From assembly GCA_039881045.1 (NCBI GenBank), contig JAYWVB010000006.1:930001-994000 (forward strand): a stretch of DNA of 64,000 nucleotides, in the 5' to 3' direction. Source of the DNA: Chaetomium olivaceum. Its lineage: Eukaryota; Ascomycota; Sordariomycetes; Sordariales; Chaetomiaceae. The notes beneath the pieces are model-generated. The model saw only the letters and a list, made by a program, of their open reading frames with translations. It was not told the DNA's origin and made no database searches. This document shows, in pieces, positions 62,136 to 64,000 of the stretch (position 1 is its first letter; each line of letters opens with the position of its first letter). Position numbers and translations under genes: made by a program.

Positions 62136-64000
62136 ATGTCCACCATGGAGCCGGACGAGAACTCCCCCAACCCATCCCCCGAGACGATCTCGTCTCCGCG
62201 TCCTTCTTCCAGCTCAACCCACATCGCCGTAGACATGCACGGAACCCCGGAAGAGGAGCTCTACGCCACGGCCGAAGCCATGCGGGAGGCCATGCTGAGG
62301 CTCACCGGGAGCCTAAGCAAAGCAACCGGCAGAGCGGGCAACACCACCACTGACGGCTCCCTCCCTCCCTTCGCACCAACTCCGCCACCTCCGGCAACCC
62401 AACCCCCGGCGGCAGCCGCAACAGCGAGTACTACGAGCAGCAACAACAACCAGAAGAAGAAGAGGACGACGACCTCAACCCCACCACCGCCAACCCAGCC
62501 GAGGGCGCCGGAGACGACCAAGGAGAAGACCTCAGCAACCTCGACCTGTCCACGGCCTTCGCCTTCGACCGCGACATGTCGCGCTACCCGGCCTCCATGA
62601 CCAGCTCGGTGCGCGACCACGTGTACGAGGGCGGCCTGCGCTACCACGCCTACCGCGCCGGCCGCTACGCGTTTCCCAACGACGAGACGGAGCAGAATCG
62701 CGATGATATGAAGCACACCATGACGCTGATGCTGTGCAGGGGTGCGTATTTTTATGCGCCCGTCGAGGCGGTGCTGGAGGAGGGCGGGGAGGTGTTGGAT
62801 TTGGGTACGTTTTCTTTTTTTTCTTTTTGGTTTGTTGTTCTTTGTGTTGGAGCTGCTCTGGGGAGGGAATGGGGAATGAGGTTTGGCAAGAGGAGGGATG
62901 GGTGGACGGAGTGTGGTTGAAGTTGGAGCAAGGGGAAAGGAGAGGCGTCATCGCCGGGGTCCGGAAAAGTCTCAGATCGGGGTCTTAGGTCGCCATCTTC
63001 CGCCCACAAGAGACAGAGGCTGACTTGACTGCGCACAACAGGCACGGGGACCGGAATATGGGCTATGGAACGTAAGTGGTCTGAATTTCTTTTTTTCTGA
63101 GCGTCTGAGCACAAGCGTTAGACGGTGCACCCGTCGCACCTGTCTTACATGCTGTGCCTGTCCACAGCCTGACGCGTTTGTGCTTCGCTTCATTGGCGCG
63201 GAGGACGGACTGGTGAAACTTGACATGAGTTGAGTCTGCCACTGGGGTCTGTCGTCATCTGGCCCGCCGAGACGGACAGACGCCGTTTTGTCCAGCATCA
63301 CTGGCCTCCACCCCTGAACTACAATACCAAGGCCAACCAAGCTAACGTACCCAGTCGGCGACAAATACCCCAACTCCACCATAACCGGCATCGACCTCTC
63401 TCCCATCCAGCCCAACTACGTGCCCGAAAACGTCCACTTCTTCGTAGACGACTTTGAAGAGGAATGGCTCGACCCCGAAAACAAATACGACTTCATCCAC
63501 ATCCGCCACACCCTGCACTCAGTCCAAGACCTCGAGACGCTCTTGCAGCGAGTATTACGGTACGCCCCCAATCCCGCCTCTCTCTCGCCCCAACCTACTA
63601 CACCTCCCCTCCCCCGCCCCATACTAACCGGCCCCCCCCCTTTTTCCACCAGCCACCTCAAACCCGGCGGCTATTTCGAAGCGCAAGAACTCGCGACGGA
63701 CCCCGTCGCCGACGACGACACGCTCACCCCGGAGACGCCCTACGCGCTGCGCGACTACATCCACTACCTCGCGGCGGGGATGGCGGTGATGGGCTCGCAG
63801 GCGCACGCCATCCTGACCCTGCCCGAAAAGATGCGCGCCGCGGGCTTCGCCGACGTGCGCAGGACGACCCACAAGTGCCCCGTCGGCGTGTGGGCGCGCG
63901 ACAAGCGCATGCGTTTCTGCGGCCTGTTCCTGCGCACGGCGCTGATGGATGGGCTGCGCGGCCTGAGCAGGCGGCCGCTGACGGCGCTGGGGTGGACGCC
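62136..64000 (+). CDS. LaeA-like SAM-dependent methyltransferase (3' end outside window)
   Basis: Class I methyltransferase of the LaeA/UMTA type; LaeA-family proteins affect secondary metabolism and development, others are unassigned. Exons: 62136..62804, 63042..63071, 63355..63559, 63653..>64000. Introns start GTACGT, GTAAGT and GTACGC and end AACAG, CCCAG and CCAG, all in phase. The lead-in HVYEGGLRYHAYRAGRYAFP and NDETEQNRDDMKH is characteristic. Motif I, VLDLGTGTGIWAMELGDKYP, is split over three exons, one of only 30 nt; then GIDLSPIQP, NYVPENVHFFVDDFEEEW, FIHIRHTLHSVQD and HLKPGGYFEAQE. The acidic N terminus from 62136 is out of frame with the core; the switch occurs in a CCCT triplet repeat near 62358-62370. 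Otherwise translation could start at MSRYPASM (62576). Confidence 0.85.

Overview
The window is nuclear DNA of a filamentous ascomycete, most likely a Sordariomycete (inferred). Genes carry short spliceosomal introns (about 45-280 nt, GT-AG with CTAAC-like branch sites), coding DNA has high GC3, and the recognisable proteins are typical of that group: SAT4-type membrane protein, LaeA-like methyltransferase, Fta2-like protein, Cys-rich DUF7871-type protein. No tRNA, rRNA or CRISPR was found.

Layout. 1-18 kb is gene-dense: the 3' end of a biotin-protein ligase gene, a SAT4/rhodopsin-like seven-helix protein, a single-pass Ser/Thr-rich surface protein, PAM16 (reverse) divergent from a YIP1-family gene, an RCC1-type Ran exchange factor (reverse), a Cys-rich metal-binding-like protein (reverse) and a class I methyltransferase (reverse). 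A cytidine-deaminase-fold gene follows at 18.4-19.0 kb. 19.3-26.4 kb is one long low-complexity locus whose reading frame changes several times; it looks like a single very large disordered protein, now split by small indels and stops, and it is the most unusual feature here. 26.4-45 kb is gene-poor: one orphan (29.1-29.8 kb, frame-broken) and one conserved fungal gene of unknown function (34.9-36.1 kb).

45-57 kb is an accessory block. It holds a decayed multi-frame gene, a 5'-truncated LINE (Tad-like) with a 16-bp target duplication, a solo LTR with a 5-bp target duplication, an Fta2-like gene, a spliced orphan and two small genes each broken by a frameshift. 57.4-59.3 kb encodes an FAD-dependent oxidoreductase with a GC-AG intron and a Gly/Ala-rich insertion. 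The window ends inside a LaeA-like SAM methyltransferase gene (62.1 kb onward).

The genes do not form an obvious pathway. The housekeeping genes (biotin ligase, PAM16, YIP1, RCC1) have clean frames, while several orphan or dispensable genes are shifted at short tandem repeats or homopolymers. That contrast suggests real decay, but assembly error cannot be excluded from sequence alone.
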